In this document: positions 12,129 through 23,995 of the stretch, piece by piece | How the letters are laid out: each line of letters opens with the position of its first letter | How positions within the stretch are numbered: position 1 is the stretch's first letter | NCBI GenBank assembly: GCA_050084515.1 | Contig: CM114271.1 | Location: 60,636,001 to 60,700,000 of the forward strand | Length of the DNA: 64,000 nt | Direction: 5' to 3' | From: Blasia pusilla | Lineage: Eukaryota; Marchantiophyta; Marchantiopsida; Blasiales | Notes under the pieces: generated by a model | What the model was told of the DNA's origin: nothing | Seen by the model: only the letters and a program-made list of their open reading frames with translations | The model's database searches: none | Translations under genes and position numbers: made by a program

Positions 12129-13790
12129 TGTTGGATTCTCAACATCCACTTCTCTAATCACCATTAATTTGATTGACCCCCTTGTATGAGGAGAAGCCTA
12201 GATTGATGGTTCCGACTTAGACGTCAAAGGAGTCATAGCGATATGACGTAGATGGTTTCAAGAGTAGCGTTACTAGGATCTATTTGTTTCTATTAATAGA
12301 AACGAAGAAAAATAGGTAAAAACCCTAGTTTCCCGAGTAGTTAAATAGTCGGGAGCCGCAACGGTAGCGCATTCTTGTATGTCAAGTTATCTCCATGTTC
12401 ATGTTTCATCAAAGCTCTTCTGTGAGCGCACGTATGGACTAGGCCACTTTGAATCTCTAAGTTTTGTAAATATTTCAGTGATTTCGTCACTTTCTGTTTT
12501 CTCACACGGTGTAATGTATAAGAGTTTCAATTTTACAGTCGTTTATTGAGTTCGATCCCCAATAGGATCATTGTTTGATGAAAAGAGAGTTCCAAATTAC
12601 AATTCTGTTGTAATAGTTGTATTTAGGTGTGAATACTTTAAATTCAATGTCTTATCGATATCTTCGGATCTTTCTTAGTACCAAAGTTCCTTTTCTCAAT
12701 TCTCTCTAGTGGAGTTCACAGCACGCTCAGGTAGATTTGCTCTCGATATCAAGAAACCTCACAAAGACCTCAACATGAAAGTTGGCTTCTCATACTTTCG
12801 GAACTCAATTCGTCTCGGCAGGCTACTCTCGGTCAAACAGATTTCCTACAACTCCATATTGATTATTCCATTGATGAGAAAGGTTCGCTTGATTCACTCT
12901 TCACTCTGCAGACCCAAAAAGAATACTCAGATATAAGCATCGCACATCAGAATGAAGGAATGAGTGCTTTACTACTCCATAAAAAATGAGAAAGCTTCAA
13001 AAGTGTATACAAGCTCGAGAGGGTACTACTCCCTTGCTCGGACCATTCCAACAACATGAGGACTTTGTAAGAGAATGATGATGATAGCTACTTTCATGTT
13101 TCTTAAATACTCTCTGAAGTAGGAGTGTTCTAAAGATTCGAAGCGTTTTTTATGAAGCTGGTGTCTCTTCAACATTTGTAACTACCTAGATCTATGGTGC
13201 TCTTTTATTTTCCTAAGATCCGTATGAATCCGTAGAACAAAGTTGTCTTAACTACTTATCTGATACAAAGAGCTGCGCCTTTTCCTATTCTAACTGTTCT
13301 AACTATGTGTCGCTTGAAATCACTCTCAATCTTAGCTTCGCTTCGCTGCTAAGTCTAGACCTCTTTTGCTTCGCTTGAGGTCGAAACTCTTTCTCCTGAT
13401 TTGAAGACAAAGCGCTCCATTCTTTGTTCTTGTTCCACGGTCTTCGTTCTTCGTGCTTCATTCAAGAGCGAAGTACTTTTTCTTCTTCTTCTTCTTCTTC
13501 ATGCTTCGTTTAGGAGCAAAGCACTTCATAGACAAGTTCTTAAGAGAGCTTCGTTGTCCTTTCAAAGCTTCTTGTTGGGTCTTTAGACTTCGTTATTTTA
13601 TTCTCCTCTCCTCTCAAGCAAATCCTTGATTTTCTATCTCTCTGCCTTGTCCTTGGAGCTTCGTGATTTACTTCAATCTCACTCATTTTTCTACTACGCA
13701 ACCATAATATCAAAATCATAATGTATATACAAGTCTTCTTTGAATAAAAGATGTAATTCTTCAAAAGTACAAAATTGTGGGTATCACACA
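12129..13790 (+). repeat. 5' LTR of the copia element (about 1.66 kb)
   Basis: It starts TGTTGGATTC and ends CACACA directly before the primer-binding site. The first 380 bases or so pair with the 3' LTR; the remaining 1.28 kb has no partner here because the 3' LTR is cut short. An insertion within the 5' LTR is the other possibility. A pyrimidine-rich TTC run lies near 13480-13500. Confidence 0.75.
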
Positions 13791-13804
13791 TGATATCAGA
13801 GCAG
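13791..13804 (+). other. Primer-binding site (initiator tRNA-Met type)
   Basis: TGATATCAGAGCAG follows the LTR end directly. It differs from the usual plant copia site TGGTATCAGAGC at one position (G to A). Confidence 0.75.
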
Positions 13805-13861
13805 TAGGTTTCCAGTATTTTGTATTTGGCAATCTAGTGTGTTTGCACAAAATCTTGAGAG

Positions 13862-14768
13862 ATGGCTACTTCTTCGTCAGTTGGTGCTCGTCCTCCTCCT
13901 CTAGGTGAAGGGAAGTTAGATGGGTCTAACTATACATTGTGGAAGTTCAAAATGCAAACTATCCTCGAATCATTTGAGATATGGGAGACGGCCATAGGGG
14001 TCGATTCGAATCCACAAGCTACTTTAAGTTCTGCATGTTCATCTTCATCTGAGGATATCGATCATGTTGTATTGCTGACATGGAAATGCAGAAAAGCTGA
14101 TGCTCTATATGCGATTGTCACGAATGTAACTGATTCTGCCATGACTCTCATTTAGCATACAACCACTGTTGCTAAGGCGTGGAATATTCTGAAGAATTAG
14201 GTTGAAACGAGGAATAAGACTCGGATTCAGAATTTGGAGAATCAGCTTACGTCCAAGAAATTTTCAGAAAGAGAAAGCGCGGAGCAATTTTTGACAAGGA
14301 TCAAGAATCTTCAAGATCAGATGGCCTCGTAGGAATTTCAAAGTCTAGCGAAGATTTGGCACGTCGGTGCATAAGGATTTTTCCTCCAAGTTATGATAGT
14401 TTGGTCACTGCATTAAATACTCAAGTAAGACCCACACCGCTTACTTTTGAACAATTTAGTGCAATGTTGGTAGAAGAGGAAATGCGCTTCAAAGCAAGAA
14501 AGGGAAGTGATGCAGAATTTATTGCCAATGTACAGAGAGGTAGAAATCAGGATTACAGCTCCAATATCAAGAAGAAATTTCCAAGAAAAGCCTTCAAATT
14601 CTTTTATTGTGGTAAGCTAGGTCATCTTATCAAAGATTGTAGAAAGAGGAGTCAGGATGAGAAGAACGATTATTTAAGACCTAAGAAGGAGTCTGGAAAT
14701 TCTGTAGAACTAGGAGAACATGAAGTAGATGCTTGGGTAGCAATCGAAGAGTTTTGCACACATACATA
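13862..14768 (+). pseudogene. Copia gag
   Basis: It opens at an ATG about 70 bases after the primer-binding site (MATSSSVGARPPPLGEGKLD). The typical copia gag text follows: NYTLWKFKMQTIL, then AKAWNILKN, TRIQNLENQLTSKKF and LTFEQFSAMLVEEEMRFKA. The zinc knuckle near 14606-14640 is FYCGKLGHLIKDC after Lys-Phe, so its first Cys is Phe and it could not bind zinc normally. Stops at 14153-14155, 14198-14200 and 14330-14332 are all TAG; the first two sit where Gln is usual. Confidence 0.85.
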
Positions 14769-14779
14769 ACATTCCACTA

Positions 14780-16110
14780 AGTCAAAGAGTGAAGATGCAT
14801 GGGTGCTCGATAGTGGAGCATCTAGGCATATGACCAATCATAAGGATTGGTATAGCTCCTTACAGCCTCTACAGGAGCCCATCATTGATACTGTTGGGAA
14901 CAATGCAAAGTGCCCTGTAGAAGGGAAAGGCACAATTTCTTTAGTCTCACAAAAAGGATATGAAAATAAGTTAAATGATGTATTGTACGTGCCAGAGTTG
15001 AAGCAAAATTTGATTTCAGTAGCAGTATTATGTGATCGTGACCTAGAAGTTTGTTTCAAGAAAACTATAGCAATTATTAGGATGCCAATGGGAAAGTAGT
15101 GGGTGAAGGTATACGACATGGAAATATCTACGAGTTGTATGCTTTCACGACAAGTGTAGGTACAGATCTTAGAGGCATTAAGTTATGGCATGAAAGATTT
15201 GGTAACCTAAGCTTTCCCTTACTAAGTCAGATGCAGAAATCTGGCATGGTTGTTGATTTACCAATAATTTATGGAGTGTTGGATACATGTGAAGCTTGTA
15301 TGAGGGGCAAGCAACACCGAAAACCATTTCCACAAGAGTCCAGCAATAGAGCAAAGGCTCCTCTAGAGCTGATTCATGCTCACCTCTATGGTAAAATGAG
15401 AACAGTGGCATTAGGTGGTTCTTCCTACTTCTTTTTAGTTGTTGACGATTATAGTAGGAAGATGTGGGTGTAGTTTCATCATGATAAGGCAAGTGTTTTT
15501 GGAAAATTTAAAGTATGGCACAAGCTGGTTCAGAATGAGACAGGAAAGAAGGTACAAAAGCTTCGCACCGATCGAGGAGGAGAATTCTTATCAATAGAAT
15601 TCAACAAATATTTGGGTGAGCATGGAATCAAGCGATAGTTAACCACGGCACATACACCACAACAAAATGGAGTTGTTGAGCGTCGAAATCGTACAGTGGG
15701 GAAAATGGCAAGATGTATAATGAAAGCAAAAGGTTTGACAGAAGGATTTTTGAGTTGAAGCTGTTAATACTCATGTATACATTCTAAATAGAAGTGCTAC
15801 CAAGTCAATGCAAGGCATGACTCCTCATCAATCATACTCAGATAAGGTACCATCAGTCCAACATTTCAAGACTTTTGGTAGTGAGTGTTTTATACATATT
15901 CCTGAATCATTGAGGATCAAGCTGGAGTCCAAGAGCATGAAATACATCTTTATGGGATACAATGATGAGTCTAAAGCTTATCGCCTATGGTGTCGTGAGG
16001 CAAAGAAGATGCTTGTGAGTAGTGATGTGGCGTTCCAAGAATATCCTCGTCAAGTGGCGGATATCAGTGGTCCGTCCACATTATCATCAAACAAAGAGAT
16101 AACCCACTAG
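14780..16110 (+). pseudogene. Copia protease and integrase
   Basis: Protease: VLDSGASRHM at about 14800-14830. Integrase: an HHCC domain with WHERFGNLSFPLL and CEACMRGK (about 15187-15310), then LELIHAHLYGKM where the first catalytic Asp is expected but His is found, LRTDRGGEF with the second Asp (about 15562-15590), and TPQQNGVVERRNRT with the catalytic Glu (about 15652-15695). YILNRSATKSMQGMTP and the FGSECF block follow (to about 16100). Stops: TAG at 15471-15473, TAG at 15636-15638 (at a usual Gln) and a TGA near 15755 where Trp is usual, beside a one-base frameshift. Confidence 0.87.
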
Positions 16111-16343
16111 AGCACACCACCAATGTTTACACCAGATCATCAAGAAGAAGAATTTGACAATGATTACAAAGAGCAACCTGCTCTTCCACTACGGTCGTCA
16201 TACCCTAAGTGGATAAAGCAACTCTTGGATGGTTAGGATCCACCAACTGATGAGGTTATTATACATCCAAGGAGATCCAAGAGACTAGAGGAACAGAATA
16301 GAGCTTCCGCACATCTCGTCAACATGGCCTTGATGATAAGGTC

Positions 16344-17823
16344 TTGAAGGTGGAAGAGCCATCATGCTTGGATGAGGCCCTTGCTCATCCTCAATGGAGA
16401 GAGGCCATGGATATGGAGATGGACGCTATTCAGAGAAATGAAACTTGGACTTTGGTTGAGAAGCCAAAGGACAGGAAGATAATACGCACCAAGTGGGTGT
16501 ACAAGACCAAGTACAAGTCGGACGGTACATTGGATAAATTCAAAGCGAGGTTGGTCGCACAAGGATGCTCACAAATCGAAGGTTTTGACTAGTATGAGAC
16601 TTTTGGTCCTACTGCAAGGATGACAACCATTTGAATTTTTCTAGCGGTTGCAGGAACAAGATATTGGCATGTATACCAATACGATGTGAAGTCTGCCTTT
16701 CTGAACGGGAGTCTCAAGAAGGAGGTGTATGTATCTCAACCACCTGGTTTTGAGACATCCGGATCAGAAGAGAAAGTGTGTTTACTTCATCGAGATTTGT
16801 ATGGGTTGAAGCAAGCCCTAAGGGTATGGTATCAATGAATAGATATATTCTTCTGAGAGAAGGGTCTCATCAAAATTCCTTGAGAAGAAAATTTGTATGT
16901 ATTTTGCGAAGATGGGATGTATATGTTGATAGTCCTATATGTGGATGATCTTATCATTACAAGAGACCACAGTAAGAAAATAGAGGAAATGAAGGGAGTG
17001 TTGAAATCTGAGTTTGAAATATCAGATTTAGGTCTTTTGCACTATTTTATAGGGCTGGAGATTTGGCAAAAGTCAAATTCTATTTTTCTCTCTCAGCAAA
17101 AGTATGTTAGAGAAATCTTGAAGGCATTCGGGATGACCGAGTATAAGGAAGTGGTCTCGCCAATGGAGGTAGAGTTGAAACTCTTGATGGAGAATGTTTC
17201 ACCATTGGTAGATGAAAATTTGTACAGAAAGCTTGTAGGCAGTTTGATATTTTTATGTAACACTATACCAAACATTAGCTTTGCTGTGGGAGTGTTGAGT
17301 AGGTTCTCAACTAAGCCTCGTGAGGACCATTTGAAGGCAAGGATGCGTATGTTGAAGTACATCAAAGGCACTATCGAGTACGGCATCACCTATGGAGTAG
17401 GGACGGAAATGACAGCTTTTTGTTACTCGGGCAGGAGATTCAAATTCTCGAAGATCAATTTTGGGTTATTGCTTCTTGGTAGGATCAGGTGTGGTGTCAT
17501 GGGTCAGCAAGAAGCAACCTACAGTGGCTCTTTCTTCTACCAAGGCAGAGTACAAGGCGGCTTGTTATGCGTCTTGTGAAGCAGTATTGTTGAGATGGAT
17601 ATTGGAGGACATAGGAGAAGCATCAGACAGTGCTACTGTAATGTGGTGTGACAATCAGAGTTGCATTGCCATAGCGCATTATCATGTGTTTCATGCTCGT
17701 ACGAAGCACATAGAGATCCAGTATCATTTTTTTCGTGAATTGATCAAGAGAGAGGTTTTGAAGTTAGTCTATTGTCCAATAGAAGATAACCATGCAGACA
17801 TCTTCACGAAAGCTTTGAGCTGA
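16344..17823 (+). pseudogene. Copia reverse transcriptase and RNase H
   Basis: RT begins with the conserved copia block (WREAMDMEMDAIQRNETW, KWVYKTKYKSDGT, KARLVAQG). It continues through QYDVKSAFLNG (first catalytic Asp kept), LYGLKQALRVWYQ and YVDDLIIT (catalytic pair kept, about 16936-16960). RNase H follows after a frameshift near 17450-17500, with TVALSSTKAEYKAA, DNQSCI, ARTKHIEIQYHFFRE and ADIFTKALS (to 17820). Stops near 16590, 16632, 16837 and 16858 interrupt RT. The catalytic residues are intact, but no full-length product is possible. Confidence 0.9.
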
Positions 17824-17891
17824 GATCAGCTTCACCGACATCTGAAGGATCTTGACATAGGTCCAAGACAATAGTCCACATAAGAGTGGAT

Positions 17892-17902
17892 ATTGAGGGG
17901 GG
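17892..17902 (+). other. Polypurine tract
   Basis: ATTGAGGGGGG lies directly before the 3' LTR start at 17903. It is the expected second-strand primer site of the copia element. Confidence 0.75.
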
Positions 17903-18331
17903 TGTTGGATTCTCAACATCCACTTCTCTAAGCACCATTAATCTGACCGACCCCCTTGTATGAAGAGAAGCCTAAATTGATGGTTCTGACTTAGATGTCG
18001 AAGGAGTTATAGTAATATGACGTTGGTGGTTTCAAGAGTAGCGTTACTAGGATTATCTAACCCTATACTGCATCAGGGTGCGGGGTGCGGGCTTTGTTTA
18101 TTTTAAAATTTGACTATTAATAGAAACGAAGAAAAATAGGTAAAAACCCTAGTTTCCCGAGAAGTGAAATAGCCGGGAGCCGCATCGGTAGCGCATTCTC
18201 GTATGTCGAGTTATCTCCATGTTCAAGTTCCATTGAAGCTCTTCTGTGAGCGCACGGACGCACTAGGCCACTTTGTATCTTTAAGTTTTGTAAAGATTTC
18301 AGTGATTTCGTCACTTTCTGTTTTCTCACAC
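17903..18331 (+). repeat. 3' LTR of the copia element, truncated
   Basis: It matches 12129-12512 with scattered differences, mostly transitions. It carries about 50-60 extra bases near 18052-18112, including GGGTGCGGGGTGCGGG, that the 5' LTR lacks. Homology ends at 18331 after TTTTCTCACAC and AT-rich DNA follows. Confidence 0.8.
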
Positions 18332-20796
18332 TTAATATTGATATCATAATTGTAAGATAGATCTAACTTTCTTGGTGCTTTCTAATAAAGGATTAAGGGA
18401 AAATATGATCTAACACTAAAAGAAACCTCTTGAGCATTTGGCTGATGCTTCAATCAACGTTAAGGGTAGAAAGTTATCCAACGTTAAGTTATTCAAAATC
18501 TTGGTCAATTTCTTAATGGTTCTCAACAAAATTATACTCATGAAGATATGTAGAGTAGTCCAAACCAACATATAAAATTATGGCCTTAGGGAGCAAAAAA
18601 ATACTACAAAAATATACAATTGGGAAGAAAATTAATAATAAAAAAAGCCAATAAAGAGAGAAGGCGGGGAGAGGAGGGATTTATACCCAATTTTTTATTA
18701 ATTTTCATAGAACTTTCTTATTGCTATCTTTAATTTAAATGAAAATGGTATTCTACAAGCAAATACTTTCTATCTTCAATTTAAAAATGATACTTCTTTT
18801 AGATTATTTCCAATCTTTGGTTCTTGCAATATTATGATTATGGTAAGAATATCAATGCAACTCTTAAAAATCGTAACCTTTATGCAATATCTTATATGCA
18901 AACTAGCTTGTAATTATCCCATATTGCAACTTTTTGTTATGACAGTCGTGCAACTATAGAGAGTTATAAGAAGCCATCATGGTAAATCAACTTGATTGTA
19001 CAATATTTGTATCTTCACACGTAGACTTTGGTAAGCCAACTATAATTGGAAGGAAAACCCAATCATTGGATATTTTCCTTCTTTCTTTTGTATGATAATT
19101 TTCCTAATATTTGGAAGTATTTTCTTCATGTATTGCATAGAAAATAATTCAAACAAGTGATATCGATACAAAATAGAAGTTTTTATCCACCGCTAGATTC
19201 AATCCTTCTATGGAGGGCAAAATATCTCTATCATGGAGTCTCTATTCTTAAATAGCTTTTGAGGTAGGCATGTATCTAACATCTCATTTAACTAAAGACT
19301 CACTATATTTTATGATCATGAGATAAAATACATTTGTTGTCATTTACTTTTATTTCATGTTATCTTATGTTATGGAGAGGATTTTAAACACATATTCCAT
19401 AAAATAAGTAAAGTTTTTGTTCCTAATTTAGTTTTACAATTATATCAATGATGGATTTTTTTCATTGTTTATGTTTTTTTTTATCATTGTCGAGTTTTGT
19501 AATTGCCAATTTTTTCGGAGTAAGCAGAGAAACCTTACTACCCTAATTTCCATTATTTAACATCATGCGTATATGAAGACCTTGTAGTAAGATGGTTTTT
19601 TTTTTTACCATATTGTCTGAATTTTTTTCTTATTGACGTGATAACATATCTACCGTCCAATGAATATTTTTAAATATCATATATAAGGATGTGTATGGCA
19701 TTTTATTTTTCTTTTTTCTTTTTGTTGTAAGCAAGCTAACATGCATATATTAAGCATCTCTATATGTACGATACATAGCTCATATGCTATACAATTTTTT
19801 GCTTGACTAAGTGTGGTGTAGAGATCTCTTTACGTGAACAACAGAAAAACTTTTTATCTTACATTAATGGTAAATTAAGATTTTTTTTTGGAAGAAGATA
19901 ACAATTTATCAATAGAAATGCAAATATTGCATTTAAAATAGATCATGTCATCACATATAGTTTTTTTTATATAGAAAGGATATCTCTATAGATACGCTAT
20001 ATAGACCCATTATACCTTACTTCCTTTTTGGGGTTTAAGCACATTCTTTTGAATGAATGATTCCTCTCTTCGTTATAATACATATATTGCATTGGAGGAT
20101 TTGGAAAATTGTACATAAAAATAGTATTTATAGTAGATAGCAAATATCAGGCTTAAAATAAGGTATCTAGTAATACATTTATTGCTGTACTTATGAGATT
20201 AGTAAAGATGTATGTACAATACTTTGGTATTGTAATGTCCTTTAATTTACAAAACAACTCATGTAAATTTTTAAAGGTTGGAAAGTTTGAGTTGCAACAA
20301 TTTAGTGGAAGAAGAACTTTTTAAATTGACATATCTTTTTTTTATGAAAAATAAAATCTATATTGTCTCCATAAGGAAATATATATCCTGTAACACATAA
20401 CTTTGTTCTCATTGAAGAAAATAAATAATTTAAATAGGTATCTAAAATCATCTTACTTCATTATCATCAGTAGTGATAAAAAAAATCACCTCGAATACAA
20501 ATATGTATGTAAATTGAGGTAGGATTCACTTCTCTAAGATACACCTAGCCCATTTAATAATCCATCTATTCTTCAATTATAAACTTCTATACTATTAGGC
20601 AAAGATACTCCTTTAGAATCATGAGTAGCACACCATGACTCACAACAATTTAGAAGCCACGTGGTTCCATATGTGACTCTCTTTCTCTTAAAATTTCAAA
20701 GTCGTGAGTATTTTTAACATTTATCAAATATAAAAATTAAATATGTTTTTATTAATATAGAAAGTAGAATTGTAAATTTGATTTTTGAGGCTTTTT

Positions 20797-20800
<4 letters not shown>
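18332..20800. other. AT-rich spacer, no gene seen
   Basis: No reading frame of note and no recognisable element. Long T runs occur, for example near 19590-19605. Confidence 0.6.

Positions 20801-20860
<60 letters not shown>
20801..20860. repeat. (AG)30 microsatellite
   Basis: Sixty bases of perfect AG dinucleotide. Confidence 0.98.
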
Positions 20861-20866
<6 letters not shown>

Positions 20867-21888
20867 CCCTTGGAAATTTTTTGTTAAATCCCATATAGAT
20901 TCAACCTAAAAACCTAGGAAAAATATAATTACCATGAAGGTGCCAGCTTTTCTAGAGGCTATAAAGTAACAGTGTGTAAGGAAAACCTTATTATACTCAT
21001 GATATCTTAATGAAGAGTACATTACTAAATACCCTATTTGATTTCTAACAAGTTATTATATGCATTAATGATTTTTTTCTTAAAGGAATTGACATAGCCA
21101 TGATATACCTTATGAATAACGTGAGGCTATCTTGCCCCCATTATGATGGTGGATTTGTTTTAAGAAGTATTTATTGCCATTAGCCGAACTACAACATAAG
21201 CATTCTACTTCACCACTACACTGTCTAATTATTTATCCATTATTAAGAGGGCTTTTGGAGTTCACTATTTTACATTTTAGATTTTAGTATTCCATGTTGA
21301 GTGGTAAATTTAGATGAAATTTAATAGCCATAAACTTCTTGTATGAGGCATATTATGGATTTGGAGAAAGGTTGGTGTGGTACGTAGTTCATAAAAGATG
21401 AAAATGGAAAAAGTAAGCTTTTACATTGAATTTATATTTTCCAATACAAAATCTCAAAGAACGAACTTAGAGACAAGTGCATCCTCTTCGTTTCTACTCA
21501 CACAAAGGAGAGGGTCCCTTCATTCTCTTCTTTCTGACCAAGTCATATTGATGTATATGCGTCGCAAATAGCTAAGTGTACGGCGCTCACGCTAGCAAGG
21601 ACCCAATAAGCGAGTTATGATTGCAAGTTAAAGGGGGAGAGATCTTGGTATGAGCCACCAAAGTTGGAACTTAGGACTAGTTGCAAGACTAGGAATGGTA
21701 GCAAAATATACCATGGGACAAACGTTGGGTGAGAAGAGCACGTATCTTGAGACTAAACTTATGTGAGAAAGGGGGTAGGTACTTGTTGGGATAAGAGCAA
21801 GGCAAGAAAGGGGGGAGACTCTTGAGCCAAACTCCAAGTTAATGGCGAGAAGCAAGAATAGTCAAGAAGGGCACAAAATGCCATGAGA
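20861..21888. other. Spacer, no gene seen
   Basis: Only short chance frames and no protein motif. The last 300 bases are less AT-rich and run into the tandem array. Confidence 0.5.
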
Positions 21889-22380
21889 CATAATTAGTTA
21901 AATGTGGATTCGCGGGTTGCCAACAATGTTTGGATTGTGGGCCAAAATCAAGGGCCTCGGATGGACAATGGGGAAGATGGGGTTCTTATGGAGAACCCAA
22001 AAAAACACTCATAGGGGAGGGAGAGAGGAAAAGGGGAAAGAAAGGGGGGGGGAGGGGCATAATTATTTAAACATGGATTCACGATCGCGAACTACGTTTG
22101 GGTAGTGGGTCAAAATCAAAGGCTCCGAGTGGACAATGGGGATGATGAGGTCCCTATGGAGAACCCTAAAAGATACTTACAAAGGAGGGAGAGAGGGCAA
22201 GGGGGAAGAGGGGAGGGGAGGGGGGCAAAATTAGTTAAACATGGATTCGCGGCCGTGAACTACATTTGGGTTGTGGGACAAAATCAAGGGGAAAATGCGG
22301 AAAATGGGGTTTTTATGGAGAACCCAAAAAAATACTTATAGGGGAGGGAGAGAGGAAAAGGGGGTGGGGGTGGGGGGATG
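21889..22380. repeat. 169-bp tandem array, three units
   Basis: Units start near 21889, 22058 and 22226. Each has a (C)ATAATTAGTTAAA-like start, a 'TGGATTCGCGG' block, 'GGACAATGGGGAAGATG', 'ATGGAGAACCC' and a purine-rich end (GGGAGGGAGAGAGG then G-runs). Units differ by roughly 15-25 percent by eye. The G-rich ends could form quadruplexes. The frames running through it are repeat-driven and not a gene. Confidence 0.85.
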
Positions 22381-23339
22381 CGTTGAGGAGGACCCTCACC
22401 CTCCCTACTCGTTGAAGTCCATGAATAAGGGATTAACCTTGTTTGGTCATGTTTCAAGTTTGAGCTAAGGATCCAATTGAGAAGCATCTTGAGGAATTAA
22501 TCAGTAGGCTTCGGTATAGGCAAGCAACTTGGAGAGATTGGTTGAGGCTTGGAAAAGAGACTTATTTGTGAGAAGAAGTCTTGGGGAAACTTGGACTTGA
22601 CTAGCACTTGATAACTTCTTGGCTATGTCTAGAATGGGCAACTAGTAAAGTCTTTGAGACTCAACCAAAGATTTTCACTTGCAAAGCTCAAGGTTGGGAG
22701 TGCTTTGGGTTAAAGCAAGGAGGAGTAGAGGTTAAATTCTATGACAATCTGTCTTCCAAATTTATCCCCTTTTTATTTCTTTTTGGAGGGTTGGATGATG
22801 TATGTCCATACAACTCTCTCTCCCTCTAGTGAAGACTGGAGGAAGGGTTGTCTATCCTTAGAGAGGTAAGGACATGTATTCCCCTCCCTCAATGAAAATT
22901 TGAAACTTCAAGGTAAGCATCAAAGGAAATCCTAAAACACATCCAAGAAGCGAAGATTTGAACATAGTTTCAAAATATCTATACTACAACATATCCAACC
23001 GGGAGGCAATAACTACCTCCCAGTTGGATATACGTTCCCTACGATGGTTTCCTTCTCCAACACCTCTCCCATCTAACTCATTTTATCCCTTCTAATTAGG
23101 TTAGAGTCAACCAATGTATTTATAATTCTTGGGGTTACTTGGAGGGGTCAACTAAGGTATAAGATGTTTTAGTGTTGGGTAATTTAAATTACCCGTGATT
23201 TATCTAACTAGTGCGTAGCACAAGTATTGAGTAGTATATTGTTAATAGAGCATGCCTTATTGATTATCAAGAGTCCTCCTCAGTAACACGAGGTTCTTAA
23301 GAAACAATAACTATTTATCTTCGTAGAACGACTGTTAAC
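22381..23339. other. Spacer, no gene seen
   Basis: No motif-bearing reading frame. It contains one inverted repeat at 22991-23031. Confidence 0.5.
22991..23031. repeat. Inverted repeat, 16-bp arms
   Basis: Arms 22991-23006 and 23016-23031 pair with one G-T position around a 9-base loop. Confidence 0.8.
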
Positions 23340-23856
23340 ATGTGCTATATGCCGACTGTTGTGCGCATGCACATTGATACACAACATATATCGCTATCAT
23401 CGAACATACATACAAACACACACAATCCCATGCTTACTCATGACATCCAAACACACAAGGCAAGGAGGACCATAGCTCTGCCGCCTCATGCTAAGAGGTT
23501 CAACAAAGAGATTGAGAACTCATTCTCTCTCTCTTGGAGATATACCCTCTTCCCTCTCCCAAGGTCTCTCCACGGTAACCTATGCTCCCAGGTCATCTAC
23601 TGGGCTCTTGACCTACTGTAGGAAGTCAAGGGTCACTTCCCAAAGTGGGAAGTAAACTATGCTAAAAATGGTAGTTTACTTTAAATAGTAAGTTTCTCAT
23701 TATTGCTCCAATTAAGCCGAAATGAAAGGGAAACCTATTTTCTTAGGTTACCCGTGGCCTCAACAAATCATCCTCAACCTCTTGAGGTTGTCTTTGAGTA
23801 TCCTCGAATGCGCTCTACTAGATCTTGTCGATCTATTCTAAAAGATGTGACACAAC
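23340..23856 (-). repeat. Possible diverged LTR of the PHD-type gypsy family
   Basis: Three weak resemblances occur in the same order as at 53798-54418: ACACAACATATATCGCT near 23380 (ACACAACATACATCGCT at 53.82 kb), TCCTCAACCTC near 23771, and the terminal AGATGTGACA near 23844-23853. Short inverted repeats near 23570-23650 recall the LTR stem-loops. Strand is given by analogy. This may be chance. Confidence 0.3.
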
Positions 23857-23944
23857 ACACCTATATATTATATTGAAAAAGGCATCTCTACGTGATGATG
23901 AGTTGATTGTATGACAAATGTCAAGGGCTTCAAAATAAATCATC

Positions 23945-23946
23945 AC

Positions 23947-23980
<34 letters not shown>

Positions 23981-23995
23981 ATACATATACATACA
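23945..23995. repeat. AT/ACATAT microsatellite
   Basis: A perfect AT run, about 20 bases, followed by imperfect ATACAT repeats. Confidence 0.9.

Larger units (their letters stand above)
12129..18331 (+). mobile_element. Ty1/copia retrotransposon, near-complete, inactive
   Basis: The element has a 5' LTR (12129-13790), a tRNA-Met-type primer-binding site at 13791, gag, protease, integrase, RT and RNase H in copia order, a polypurine tract (17892-17902) and a 3' LTR starting at 17903. Both LTRs open with TGTTGGATTCTCAAC. The 3' LTR matches only the first part of the 5' LTR and is truncated at 18331, so no 3' target-site duplication can be read. More than ten in-frame stops and several frameshifts break the polyprotein. 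Visible differences between the LTRs indicate an old insertion. Confidence 0.92.

Noticed and set aside
21902-22468. Overlapping frames through the tandem array
   Set aside because: They repeat with the 169-bp unit and shift frame, as expected of repeats and not of a protein.
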